Of a DNA stretch of 64,000 bases, positions 8,773-16,707 are shown one piece after another; position 1 is the first letter of the stretch; each line of letters opens with the position of its first letter. Below the pieces are notes generated by a model. The model was given only the letters and a program-made list of their open reading frames with translations. It was not told where the DNA came from and did no database searches. Source of the DNA: UBA1081 sp045636025 (GTDB lineage: Bacteria > Bacillota > Clostridia > Oscillospirales > Acutalibacteraceae); assembly GCA_045636025.1 (NCBI GenBank), contig JAZTWP010000052.1, forward strand, positions 31,875 to 95,874. Direction: 5' to 3'. The position numbers and the translations under genes were made by a program.

Positions 8773-9420
8773 ATGCCTATATGTTATATTATCAGCGCAG
8801 GTGACTGCGATTGTGTAAAAATAAAAAAAACTGAAGCAGATATTGTAATTGCTGCAGATTCAGGTCTTAGTTATTGTCAGCGTGATAATATTGTTCCTGA
8901 TATAATAATCGGAGATTTTGATTCGCTTGGATTTATTCCGGAAACAGATAGTAAAATTATTCTTCCGGTTGAAAAGGATGATACTGATACGTCTTATGCA
9001 GTGAAATTTGCTATGGAAAAAGGTTTCAGTGAATTTGTGATTTTTGGTGCAACCGGTGGTAAGCGTCCTGACCATACATTTGCAAACATTGCGTTGCTAA
9101 GCTATATTTCAAAAAATGGCGGTAAAGGATTTATTTCTGACGGTGATTATATCATAACTTCAATTACTGATTCTGGAATAAGATTTCCTGCCGGTATGAA
9201 AGGTGATATATCTGTGTTCTCTTTTGATGAAAAATCAACAGGTGTAACAGAAAAAGGACTTAAATATACTCTCGACAATGCTGTTGTTGAAAACTGTAAT
9301 CCTATCGGTGTCAGTAATTCATTCATAGGACAGGAGAGTTATGTTGAAGTTGCAAACGGAACGCTGATAATATATTTTTCAGGAAATTTTTCTGATTTGT
9401 CTATTGACAAATTGATATGA
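8773..9420 (+). CDS. Thiamine pyrophosphokinase
   Basis: Cytoplasmic enzyme that transfers pyrophosphate from ATP to thiamine, giving the cofactor TPP. The catalytic-domain motifs are AADSGLSYC, PDIIIGDFDSLG, LPVEKDDTDTSYAVKFA and FGATGGKRPDHTFANI, followed by a C-terminal beta-sandwich thiamine-binding region (GISNSF-like VSNSFIG). The length (215 residues) is normal for the family. The ATG is chosen over an in-frame GTG nine bases earlier because AGGTGA sits just upstream of it. It stands immediately before a TPP riboswitch and thiamine importer, so import and activation are adjacent. Confidence 0.92.
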   Translation: MPICYIISAGDCDCVKIKKTEADIVIAADSGLSYCQRDNIVPDIIIGDFDSLGFIPETDSKIILPVEKDDTDTSYAVKFAMEKGFSEFVIFGATGGKRPDHTFANIALLSYISKNGGKGFISDGDYIITSITDSGIRFPAGMKGDISVFSFDEKSTGVTEKGLKYTLDNAVVENCNPIGVSNSFIGQESYVEVANGTLIIYFSGNFSDLSIDKLI

Positions 9421-9431
9421 AATGCTATAAT
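9404..9431 (+). promoter_or_regulatory. Promoter of the TPP-riboswitch transcript
   Basis: TTGACA (9404-9409), 16-base spacer, TATAAT (9426-9431) with an extended TGC. The -35 box lies inside the end of the pyrophosphokinase gene. Confidence 0.85.
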
Positions 9432-9447
9432 ACATTTGAAAAATGAA

Positions 9448-9546
9448 TATACACCATATAGGGGTGCTTGAAAAGGCTGAGATGCACAATTCTGTGCAAA
9501 CCCTTTAACCTGATACGGATAATGCCGGCGTAGGGAATATACAGAC
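9448..9546 (+). promoter_or_regulatory. TPP riboswitch (THI element)
   Basis: Matches the conserved thi-box: GGGGTGCTTG, GGCTGAGATG, then ACCCTTTAACCTGATACGG and ATAATGCCGGCGTAGGGA. It is the aptamer that binds thiamine pyrophosphate and switches off downstream expression. The aptamer is followed by an intrinsic terminator, so control is probably by transcription termination. Confidence 0.96.
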
Positions 9547-9568
9547 AGATTGATTTTGTTTTCAATTC

Positions 9569-9607
9569 ACGCACTGCATTGGTTGATGTGGTGCGTTTTC
9601 TTTTTTA
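9569..9607 (+). terminator. Riboswitch expression-platform terminator
   Basis: Eleven-base stem 9569-9579/9586-9596 (ACGCACTGCAT with ATGTGGTGCGT, two wobble pairs), six-base loop, then TTTTCTTTTTT. It lies between the TPP aptamer and the first thiamine-transport gene. Confidence 0.85.
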
Positions 9608-9632
9608 ATAAAATTTACGGAGGTAAAAAACT

Positions 9633-9932
9633 ATGCAAGCAAGCGTAGCAATCCAGGTTCTTCCCGGAACAACAGATGACAATGAGGTAATCAGAATTGT
9701 TGATGAGGTTATAGCCTACATCAAAAGCACAGGACTCAATTATTATGTAGGTCCCTTTGAAACAACTATTGAAGGTGACAGTTACGATCAGCTTATGGAA
9801 ATTGTAAAAGAATGTCAGCATGTAGCAGTCAGAGCAGGTTGTGAATCTGTATCAGCTTACATAAAGGTTTGTTATAAACCCGAAGGCGGTGTTCTTACAA
9901 TTGACAAAAAAGTTACAAAACATCACAAGTAA
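9633..9932 (+). CDS. Thiamine-binding protein (MTH1187/YkoF family, DUF77)
   Basis: A 99-residue ferredoxin-like protein with features of the thiamine-binding DUF77 family: ASVAIQVLPG at the start, IVDEVIAYIKSTGLNYYVGPFETTIEGDSYDQLMEIVKE in the middle and VSAYIKV near the end. Members bind thiamine or its precursor HMP in the cytoplasm. Its position as first gene under the TPP riboswitch agrees. A strong GGAGG site precedes the ATG. The next gene starts within its last codons. Confidence 0.88.
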   Translation: MQASVAIQVLPGTTDDNEVIRIVDEVIAYIKSTGLNYYVGPFETTIEGDSYDQLMEIVKECQHVAVRAGCESVSAYIKVCYKPEGGVLTIDKKVTKHHK

Positions 9933-10677
9933 AGTTTCACCTGTTATTACTCTCATATTAATAACAGGTATATGGGCTGTAATTTGCGGTTTTGAACTGG
10001 TTCCGGCTTATATGTTACCTTCGCCTGTTGCTGTTATTGATGCGTTTATAACGGATTTCACGATGTTGATGCAGCATTCAGCCACTACATTGGCAGAGGC
10101 AGGAGCAGGACTCGGTATCGGAATTATTTCAGCGTTCATCACAGCTTCGCTGATGGACAGATTCAGACCTATATATAATGCAATTTATCCGTTGTTGATA
10201 ATTACACAAACTATTCCTACCGTTGCTATTGCTCCTATCCTTATTATGTGGATGGGCTTTGATATGGCACCTAAAATTGCGCTTATTGTAATTACAACAT
10301 TCTTTCCGATTACGGTCGGACTGCTTGACGGCTTTGCAAGTGTTGACCCTGATGCTGTTTCACTTCTCAGAAGTATGGGGGCGGGAAATTTCAGAATATT
10401 CTTTTCCGTTAAAATTCCGTCAGCACTAAGTTACTTTTTTGCAGGACTGAAAATATCTGCATCGTATGCTGTTGTAGGCGGTGTTATTGCTGAATGGCTC
10501 GGTGGCTTTGAAGGACTTGGTGTATATATGACGAGGGTCAGAAAAGCATATCAGTTTGATAAAATGTTTGCCGTTATACTTTTAATTATTATTATCAGTC
10601 TGCTCCTTATGCTTGCGGTGTCTCTTATAAGAAAGGCTGTAATGCCATGGGAGCGTAAAGGAGTTTTGAAAAAATGA
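9901..10677 (+). CDS. ABC transporter permease for thiamine or its precursor (ThiX-like)
   Basis: BPD-type inner-membrane permease of the SsuC/ThiX/TauC family, with about six helices and the EAA-loop sequence LLRSMGAGNFRIFFSVKIPSA. It forms an importer with the binding protein and ATPase encoded next, probably bringing in thiamine or pyrimidine precursors (HMP or formylaminopyrimidine). The TTG start is preferred because GAAGGCGGT lies about 10 bases upstream; an in-frame GTG at 9889 is the alternative. The gene overlaps the thiamine-binding protein gene by about 32 bases, and its stop overlaps the next start (ATGA). Confidence 0.88.
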   Translation: MTKKLQNITSKVSPVITLILITGIWAVICGFELVPAYMLPSPVAVIDAFITDFTMLMQHSATTLAEAGAGLGIGIISAFITASLMDRFRPIYNAIYPLLIITQTIPTVAIAPILIMWMGFDMAPKIALIVITTFFPITVGLLDGFASVDPDAVSLLRSMGAGNFRIFFSVKIPSALSYFFAGLKISASYAVVGGVIAEWLGGFEGLGVYMTRVRKAYQFDKMFAVILLIIIISLLLMLAVSLIRKAVMPWERKGVLKK

Positions 10678-11702
10678 AAAAAATCACAGCTTTATTACTT
10701 TCTGTTATGCTTGTGTTTGCATTTTCTGCTTGTACAGGAACAAATAATAATGAAGAAGCATCAACAGACGGAAACAATAATGAACTTAAAGAAATCACAT
10801 TCGCTCTTGATTGGACTCCCAATACCAATCATACAGGTCTTTATGTCGCTCAGGAAAAAGGTTATTTTGCTGATGCAGGATTTGATGTCAATATTGTTTT
10901 TGTTGAAGACAGCAGTTCTGCAACACAGTGTGCAACAGGACAGGCACAGTTTGCAATTGAAGCGCAGGATACCCTTGCAGCAGCATTTGTCAGCGATACT
11001 CCTCTCGGTGTAACAGCAGTTGCGGCTATTCTTCAGCATAATACATCAGGTATCATTTCAAGAAAAGGAGAGGGGCTTGATTCTCCGAAAGGTCTTGCAG
11101 GCAAAACTTATTCCACATGGAATTCTCCTGTTGAGGTTGCAATGCTTGAATCTGTAGTTAATACCGATGGCGGTAATTTTAACGATGTTACACTCATTCC
11201 TAATACTATTACTGATGAGCCGGGTGCTCTTTCCGCTCACCAGACTGATGCTATCTGGGTATTCTACGGATGGGGCGGTATTAATGCCGAAGTTCAGAAT
11301 TTTGAACATGACTTCTTCTATTTCAAAGATATTGATCCCGTTTTCGATTATTACACACCTGTAATCATCGGTAATAATGATTATCTTGAAAACAATTCTG
11401 ATGATGCAAAAGCATTTCTTACTGCTGTCAGAAAAGGTTATGAATTTGCCGCAGGTAATCCCGATGAGGCCGCTCAGATTCTTATAGATGCCGATAATAC
11501 AGGCTCTCTTAAGGGGTCGGAAGAACTTGTAAAAAAGAGTCAGGCATGGATTTCAGAACAGTATATTGCGGATGCTGAAAGATGGGGCGAAATTGATCCT
11601 GACAGATGGAACGGTTTTTATGACTGGCTCAATGAAAATAATCTTGTAGCAAAGGAACTTCCGCATGGAACAGGTTTTTCAAATGAATACCTCAGCAGAT
11701 AG
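10674..11702 (+). CDS. Thiamine-precursor ABC transporter substrate-binding lipoprotein (ThiY-like, NMT1/THI5 family)
   Basis: Secreted lipoprotein with a signal peptide and lipobox ending FSACTG (Cys about residue 20). The mature protein has the NMT1/THI5-like signature FALDWTPNTNHTGLYVAQEKGYF followed by the periplasmic-binding fold. Homologues bind formylaminopyrimidine/HMP-type thiamine precursors. Riboswitch control and neighbours support this, but the ligand itself is inference. Length (342) is normal. It overlaps the permease stop by four bases. Confidence 0.9.
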   Translation: MKKITALLLSVMLVFAFSACTGTNNNEEASTDGNNNELKEITFALDWTPNTNHTGLYVAQEKGYFADAGFDVNIVFVEDSSSATQCATGQAQFAIEAQDTLAAAFVSDTPLGVTAVAAILQHNTSGIISRKGEGLDSPKGLAGKTYSTWNSPVEVAMLESVVNTDGGNFNDVTLIPNTITDEPGALSAHQTDAIWVFYGWGGINAEVQNFEHDFFYFKDIDPVFDYYTPVIIGNNDYLENNSDDAKAFLTAVRKGYEFAAGNPDEAAQILIDADNTGSLKGSEELVKKSQAWISEQYIADAERWGEIDPDRWNGFYDWLNENNLVAKELPHGTGFSNEYLSR

Positions 11703-12438
11703 CTGTGTTTTATTATCAGAAAATATCAGTAAATCTTTTGACGGAAATAAAATTATAAATAATATCAATATTTGCGTTAAAAAGAATGAGATTGTTTCAC
11801 TGCTCGGACAGAGTGGTGTCGGAAAATCAACACTTTTTAATGTGCTGTCGGGACTTTATATGCCCGACAGCGGAAAAGTGACACTCAACGGTGAAAATAT
11901 AACAGGTCGTCCGGGAAAAGTCAGTTATATGCTTCAGAAGGATCTTCTGCTGCCTTATAAGACTGTTCTTGATAACACTGCATTACCGCTTATTGTAAAA
12001 GGTGAAAAGAAAAAAGTTGCCAGAGAAAAGGCTGCTGAACTGTTTGGCAAGTTCGGACTTGACGGATGCGAAAAAAAATACCCCTCACAACTTTCGGGCG
12101 GTATGAGACAGCGTGCGGCACTTCTGAGAACATATCTGTCATCACAGGGAATAGCTCTTCTTGATGAACCATTTTCCGCACTTGACACCCTGACTAAATC
12201 CGCAATGCATAAATGGTATCTTGAAATAATGTCTGAAATTGATCTTGCAACGGTTTTTATCACACATGATATAGACGAAGCAATACTTCTTTCGGACAGA
12301 ATATATATTATGACCGGCAAACCGGGTGAGATTACTTCGGAAATAATTATCAGCGAGAAGAAGCCAAGAAAAGAAAGCTTTAATCTGACAGAAGAATTCC
12401 TTGAATATAAGCGTCTTATTGTGGAAAAACTATTATAA
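11665..12438 (+). CDS. ABC transporter ATPase for the thiamine-precursor importer (ThiZ-like)
   Basis: ABC ATPase with Walker A (GQSGVGKST), Q-loop (MLQKDLLLPYKT), signature (LSGGMRQRAALLR), Walker B (IALLDEPFSALD) and H-loop (FITHDIDEA). It energises the permease encoded upstream. The start overlaps the binding-protein gene by 38 bases with AAAGGA 8 bases upstream; ATG 11683 (MNTSADS) is a plausible alternative with AGG upstream. It is the last gene of the riboswitch-controlled operon. Confidence 0.9.
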   Translation: MEQVFQMNTSADSCVLLSENISKSFDGNKIINNINICVKKNEIVSLLGQSGVGKSTLFNVLSGLYMPDSGKVTLNGENITGRPGKVSYMLQKDLLLPYKTVLDNTALPLIVKGEKKKVAREKAAELFGKFGLDGCEKKYPSQLSGGMRQRAALLRTYLSSQGIALLDEPFSALDTLTKSAMHKWYLEIMSEIDLATVFITHDIDEAILLSDRIYIMTGKPGEITSEIIISEKKPRKESFNLTEEFLEYKRLIVEKLL

Positions 12439-12479
12439 ATAAAATAATAAAAAAATATTAAAAAAATTAAAAAAAATGC

Positions 12480-12508
12480 TTGACAAATGAAAGTTATTAG
12501 TATATAAT
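12480..12508 (+). promoter_or_regulatory. Promoter of tRNA-Gln
   Basis: Consensus TTGACA (12480-12485), 17-base spacer, TATAAT (12503-12508), about 12 bases before the tRNA 5' end. Confidence 0.88.
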
Positions 12509-12520
12509 AACTTTCGTCTT

Positions 12521-12594
12521 AGAGGTATAGTGTAACGGTAACACTCCGGACTCTGACTCCGTCATTTAAGGTTCGAATCCTTATACCTCTGCCA
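12521..12594 (+). tRNA. tRNA-Gln(CTG), CCA encoded
   Basis: Cloverleaf with 7-bp acceptor stem AGAGGTA (12521-12527)/TACCTCT (12584-12590), discriminator G, encoded CCA (12592-12594), T-arm GGTTCGAATCC, and anticodon loop CTCTGAC giving anticodon CTG (reads CAG). The lowest anticodon-stem pair is C-T, so the stem is four good pairs. It stands alone with its own consensus promoter and terminator. Confidence 0.95.
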
Positions 12595-12595
12595 G

Positions 12596-12633
12596 AAAGA
12601 GCACTTCAGCAGAAGTGCTCTTTATTTTTTTTA
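12596..12633 (+). terminator. Terminator of tRNA-Gln
   Basis: Twelve-base perfect stem AAAGAGCACTTC/GAAGTGCTCTTT (12596-12607/12612-12623), AGCA loop, followed by a T-rich run. Confidence 0.9.
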
Positions 12634-12662
12634 TTGCAAAGTTTGTATATTATATGTATAAT
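12634..12662 (+). promoter_or_regulatory. Promoter of the DMT transporter operon
   Basis: TTGCAA (12634-12639), 17-base spacer, TATAAT (12657-12662). It starts directly at the end of the tRNA terminator. Confidence 0.75.
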
Positions 12663-12693
12663 ATTATACAGTTTAATCAGAAAGGGTGTCCGT

Positions 12694-13554
12694 ATGTATT
12701 ACGGTATTGTATCGGCAGCTGTCGTTATGTTCGGTTTTCAGTTTTTCTTCAATCAGAAATATGAGGCTGAAACGGGAAACGGCAGAAAAGCCTCAATGTG
12801 GTTCATATTACTTAGTAATGCTGTAGGTTTTGTTATTCTGCTTGCGATGAATAAATTCAGACTTGAGTTTACGCCGTTTACTTTGATTTGCTCATTTGTT
12901 GCAGCTGTAAATATGTTGCTTTACAATATCTGCAGTATGAAAGCTCTCGGCAGAATCAATCTTTCACTGTATTCGCTTTTCAGTATGCTTGGCGGAATGG
13001 CGCTTCCGTTTTGCGCAGGTATATTTTTCTTTGATGAAAAATTTACTGTCGGCAAAATTATCTGTCTTATAACAGTTGTTGCAGCTCTTCTTCTTAATGT
13101 GAAAAAAGAAGACAGTAAGGGTGGGGTTATTTATTATGTCGGAATTTTTGTATTTAACGGCATGTCCGGTGTGATATCAAAGTTTTTTCAGGCTCTTCCT
13201 TACGAAAAAACAAGTGAAACAGCATATTCCGTATGGAGTGCTTTTCTCACAGTTATTTTTGCATCTGCAGCCATTTTGTTTATGTATAAGGACAAAACAA
13301 AACCCAATCTCAAAGCTCTTCTCTGGAGTTCAGGATACGGTGTGCTTAATAAAATAGGTAATCTGCTGCTTCTTATTTCTCTTGTTCATCTTCCGGCTTC
13401 GGTGCAGTATCCGATGATTACAGGCGGAGTTATGATAGTTTCAACTCTTCTCAGTTTCTTCACTCCCAAAAAGCCCGGTAAAAGAGAGTTTATTTCGGTT
13501 ATACTTTCTTTTGCAGGCATAATGGCACTTATTTTGTTTGATAAGGTGATTTAA
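12694..13554 (+). CDS. EamA/DMT-superfamily transporter-like membrane protein
   Basis: Polytopic membrane protein of about 286 residues with roughly ten hydrophobic segments in the pattern of drug/metabolite transporters (two halves of about five helices). The second half begins after the hydrophilic KKEDSKGG linker. The substrate is not predictable. The ATG was chosen for AAAGGG seven bases upstream, and because the promoter -10 lies after the longer in-frame start at 12634. Its stop overlaps the next gene's ATG by one base, so the transporter and the hydrolase are co-expressed. Confidence 0.75.
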   Translation: MYYGIVSAAVVMFGFQFFFNQKYEAETGNGRKASMWFILLSNAVGFVILLAMNKFRLEFTPFTLICSFVAAVNMLLYNICSMKALGRINLSLYSLFSMLGGMALPFCAGIFFFDEKFTVGKIICLITVVAALLLNVKKEDSKGGVIYYVGIFVFNGMSGVISKFFQALPYEKTSETAYSVWSAFLTVIFASAAILFMYKDKTKPNLKALLWSSGYGVLNKIGNLLLLISLVHLPASVQYPMITGGVMIVSTLLSFFTPKKPGKREFISVILSFAGIMALILFDKVI

Positions 13555-14432
13555 TGTACGAATTGATTCAAGTAGGTAAAAATACATATTACATAGAAAG
13601 TCCTGCAAAAATCGGACTTTACAGACTTAATGAAACAGATGTCTGTCTAATAGATAGCGGAAGTGATAAGGATGCAGGTAGAAAAGTCCGTCAGATTCTT
13701 GATAAAAACTGTTGGAATCTGAAAAGTATTTATGTTACACATTCCAATGCAGATCACATAGGCGGAAACAAATATCTGCAGACTCAGACAGGTTGCAGAA
13801 TCTATGCAAAGGGAATTGAACGTGATTTTACAAATCATCCGATTCTCGAACCTTCGTTTCTTTATGGCGGATATCCTGTGAAAGAGCTTAAAAATAAATT
13901 TCTTTTTGCAGAAAGTGCATATTGCGAAGAACTAACTGAAGCTGTTCTTCCTGAAGGATTTGAAATGATTGAGCTCAAAGGACACTTCTTTGATATGGTA
14001 GGTTTCAGGACTCCTGATGATGTTGTTTTTCTTGCAGATTGTCTTTCTTCTGCAAATATAATAGATAAATACAAAATCAGTTTTATTTATGATATTGCAG
14101 GTTATATCGAAACACTTGAAAAAGTGAAAAATATGAAAGCTCAGCTTTTTGTACCGTCGCACGCAGATGCAACAAAAGAAATTGCAGACCTTTGTGATTA
14201 CAATATAAAAGCTGTCAATGAAATTGCAGATAAAATCTGTTATCACTGTGTTGAACCAATGTGCTCTGAGACGCTTCTGAAGAGACTTTTTGATGAATAC
14301 TGTCTAGTTATGAATTTTCAGCAATATGTCCTTGTGGGCAGCACTGTACGTTCTTATCTTGCATATCTTAAAGATATCGGCAGAATCAATGCAACTTTTG
14401 ATAATAATATGCTTATGTGGCATACAGTATAA
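13554..14432 (+). CDS. MBL-fold metallo-hydrolase with HxNxDH variant motif
   Basis: Metallo-beta-lactamase fold protein of 292 residues: LIDSGSDKDAG, the metal-binding region VTHSNADHIGGN (about residues 62-73), ELKGHFFDMVGF, FLADCLSS and VPSHADAT. The usual HxHxDH motif reads HSNADH, with Asn replacing the second histidine, which should weaken or alter the first metal site. The C-terminal ~80 residues look helical, like the winged-helix tail of LACTB2-type hydrolases. Substrate unknown; translationally coupled to the transporter gene. Confidence 0.82.
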   Translation: MYELIQVGKNTYYIESPAKIGLYRLNETDVCLIDSGSDKDAGRKVRQILDKNCWNLKSIYVTHSNADHIGGNKYLQTQTGCRIYAKGIERDFTNHPILEPSFLYGGYPVKELKNKFLFAESAYCEELTEAVLPEGFEMIELKGHFFDMVGFRTPDDVVFLADCLSSANIIDKYKISFIYDIAGYIETLEKVKNMKAQLFVPSHADATKEIADLCDYNIKAVNEIADKICYHCVEPMCSETLLKRLFDEYCLVMNFQQYVLVGSTVRSYLAYLKDIGRINATFDNNMLMWHTV

Positions 14433-14465
14433 AAAAGAAATCCTGCATTGCAGGATTTCTTTTTG
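14433..14465. terminator. Bidirectional terminator between convergent operons
   Basis: Long stem AAAAGAAATCCTGC (14433-14446)/GCAGGATTTCTTTT (14450-14463) with an ATT loop. A-rich and T-rich flanks on the two sides allow it to work in both directions. Confidence 0.85.
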
Positions 14466-14467
14466 CT

Positions 14468-15340
14468 TTATTCAACCATATTCTTGATTTTTTCAGGTGT
14501 CGGTATATCTGTGAAACCGTAAAATTTTCTTGCATTTTTACCAAGGAAGAGTTTTTTGTTTTTTTCTGAAATCTTATCTGATTTTATAACAAAATCAAGA
14601 CTCATAAGATAAGTGATGGCTGTCATTGTTCTGGGGTAATCGCTGCCCCACATGATTTTGTCAAATCCTGCAATTGATGCAGCTTCAATTATAGCGTCGA
14701 CAGCAGATGGGTAAGGGTAGAATTCATCATTGAAAAGCCAGGTTATTCCACCGCTTTCAATAAAAATATTCGGATTCTTTGCAAGTTCAATCTGTTTCTG
14801 CCATCCGTCTCTTGTAACCATTCCGAAGTGACCTATTGCAATTTTGAGATCAGGAAACATTTCTGCAATTTTCTGCAACATTTCTGTCTGCTCGTCACCA
14901 TCTGCAAGGTCAATAGAAATGAATTTGCCGTATTTTGCAGCTATTTCAAATGGATATAAATGGTTGAGAAGATTCTTGTCTCTGAGTCTTCCTGCACAGA
15001 TTTTTATTCCGTCAAAGTGATTTATATCACCAAGTTCTTTTTCTTCATACAGAGCGCATATGCGGAGCCTGTCAGGATATTTCTTTCTGCATTCTGCAAG
15101 ATAACTGTCCTGATTGCCGTCTATGTATTCCTGAGTGATAACAGCACCTGAAACGCAGGCATAATCCATATTTGCTATGAATCTTTCTGCGGTATTTTCA
15201 CCGTCTGTTATATAGGGTGGCATCATCTGTCTGATTTCTCCGCCGAAGTCACTTCTGCCTCCACCTATATCATAAACAGGCTTACCGCTGACAATACCAT
15301 TCTGTTTTTTCCATAAATGTGCGTGTGCATCAATAATCAT
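14468..15340 (-). CDS. Amidohydrolase-fold hydrolase, possible sugar lactonase
   Basis: TIM-barrel metal-dependent hydrolase of the COG2159/COG3618 type. Visible motifs are DAHAHLW at the N-terminus (metal His pair), ISIDLADG, IGHFGM (His) and MWGSDYPRTMT (catalytic Asp). COG3618-like members include L-fucono- and L-rhamnono-lactonases; others are decarboxylases or hydratases. As the last gene of a sugar-acid operon headed by an aldose-dehydrogenase-like gene, a lactonase role is attractive but is inference. Starts in an ATGA overlap with uxaA. Confidence 0.78.
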   Translation of the reverse strand: MIIDAHAHLWKKQNGIVSGKPVYDIGGGRSDFGGEIRQMMPPYITDGENTAERFIANMDYACVSGAVITQEYIDGNQDSYLAECRKKYPDRLRICALYEEKELGDINHFDGIKICAGRLRDKNLLNHLYPFEIAAKYGKFISIDLADGDEQTEMLQKIAEMFPDLKIAIGHFGMVTRDGWQKQIELAKNPNIFIESGGITWLFNDEFYPYPSAVDAIIEAASIAGFDKIMWGSDYPRTMTAITYLMSLDFVIKSDKISEKNKKLFLGKNARKFYGFTDIPTPEKIKNMVE

Positions 15341-16707
15341 AATGTCACTCCGTCCTTGAAAATTGCGATTTCACGGTTACCGTGAATTTCATTTTTTGTA
15401 AGTTTGCCATCAGCAACACGACATACAAGGTCAAATAATTCGTTTGCCTTTTCTTCATTATCTCCGAAAGCAGGGAAGTCAATCCAATGCTTTTTCTTTG
15501 AAGCTATTACATTGTTTGATGCAATTTTTACTGTTGGAACCATTCCACCGAGAGGTGTACCTCTGCCTGTAGTGAAAAGAACCATATGACAGCCTGCTGC
15601 AGTAAGATTTGTAACTGAAACAATGTCATTTCCGGGACCGTTCAAGAGACTCAGACCATTTGTTTTTACTGTTTCACCGTAATCGAGCACATCAACAACT
15701 GGAGCTGTTCCCCCCTTCTGTACGCAACCGAGAGACTTTTCTTCAAGAGTTGTGATTCCGCCTTCTTTGTTGCCGGGTGACGGATTTTCAGAAACGGGCT
15801 GACCGTGAGCTTTGAAATACTCCTTGAAATTATTAATAAGATTTACGCTTTTTTCAAAAATATCTCTGTTTATACATCTTTCAAAAAGTATCTGCTCTGC
15901 ACCGAATATCTCAGGAACTTCAGTAAGCACTGCAGATCCACCCATAGAACAGAGTTTATCTGTCACTTTGCCAACTACAGCATTGGCTGTAATGCCGGAA
16001 TAACCATCAGATCCACCGCATTTGAGACCGATTTTAAGCTCTGAAACAGATACTTTTTCACGTATGTCTTGTGATGCAATTTGTTTGAGTGAATTTATAA
16101 TTTTAATTCCCTCTGCAATTTCATCTTCGCAATCCTGAATATTGAGGAATCTTATTCTCTCATTATCAGTTTCACCGAGCACTTTTTTCATTTCGGCAAT
16201 ATTGTTGTTTTCACAGCCGAGTCCGAGAACAAGTACTCCGCCCGCATTGGGATGAAGAATAAGCCCTTTGAGAACAATCTGAGTGATTTTATTGTCGTCA
16301 CCGAGCTGACTGCAGCCGTAAGGGTGTGCACAGGTTAGTGCTCCCGTCTTTTCTGAAAGTTGTTTTGCAATCGGATTTACGCAACCTACAGTAGGAATAA
16401 TCCAGATATCATTTCTGATGCCGATATTACCGTTTTTTCTGATATAAGCATTTATCTCATAAGGTGTAATTTCTGGCAGATTTTCAAAACATGGCGAATA
16501 ATTGTAACAGAGAATATCACCGAGTTTTGTTTTCATATTATGAGAGTGAACATTGTCACCTTTTTTTATATTTTCGGTTGCATATCCTATGGGATATCCG
16601 TATTTAATTATGTCCGAACCTTTCTCAATGTCATTGAGAGCTATTTTGTGACCTGTTTCAAGATTTACACAGACATTATCTTTTTTATTGATTATAACAG
16701 TATCCAT
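15337..16707 (-). CDS. uxaA: Altronate dehydratase (UxaA family)
   Basis: UxaA-family dehydratase converting D-altronate to 2-keto-3-deoxy-D-gluconate (KDG). It has an N-terminal SAF-type domain (residues ~1-90, DNVHSHN) and a large C-terminal catalytic domain with PYGCSQLGDD, LGLGCENN, KCGGSDGYSGITAN and LFTTGRGTPLGG, all typical of the family. At 456 residues it is slightly shorter than the E. coli enzyme. The gene overlaps uxaB by 16 bases and the amidohydrolase gene by four. It lies in a minus-strand operon with tagaturonate reductase. Confidence 0.9.
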   Translation of the reverse strand: MDTVIINKKDNVCVNLETGHKIALNDIEKGSDIIKYGYPIGYATENIKKGDNVHSHNMKTKLGDILCYNYSPCFENLPEITPYEINAYIRKNGNIGIRNDIWIIPTVGCVNPIAKQLSEKTGALTCAHPYGCSQLGDDNKITQIVLKGLILHPNAGGVLVLGLGCENNNIAEMKKVLGETDNERIRFLNIQDCEDEIAEGIKIINSLKQIASQDIREKVSVSELKIGLKCGGSDGYSGITANAVVGKVTDKLCSMGGSAVLTEVPEIFGAEQILFERCINRDIFEKSVNLINNFKEYFKAHGQPVSENPSPGNKEGGITTLEEKSLGCVQKGGTAPVVDVLDYGETVKTNGLSLLNGPGNDIVSVTNLTAAGCHMVLFTTGRGTPLGGMVPTVKIASNNVIASKKKHWIDFPAFGDNEEKANELFDLVCRVADGKLTKNEIHGNREIAIFKDGVTL

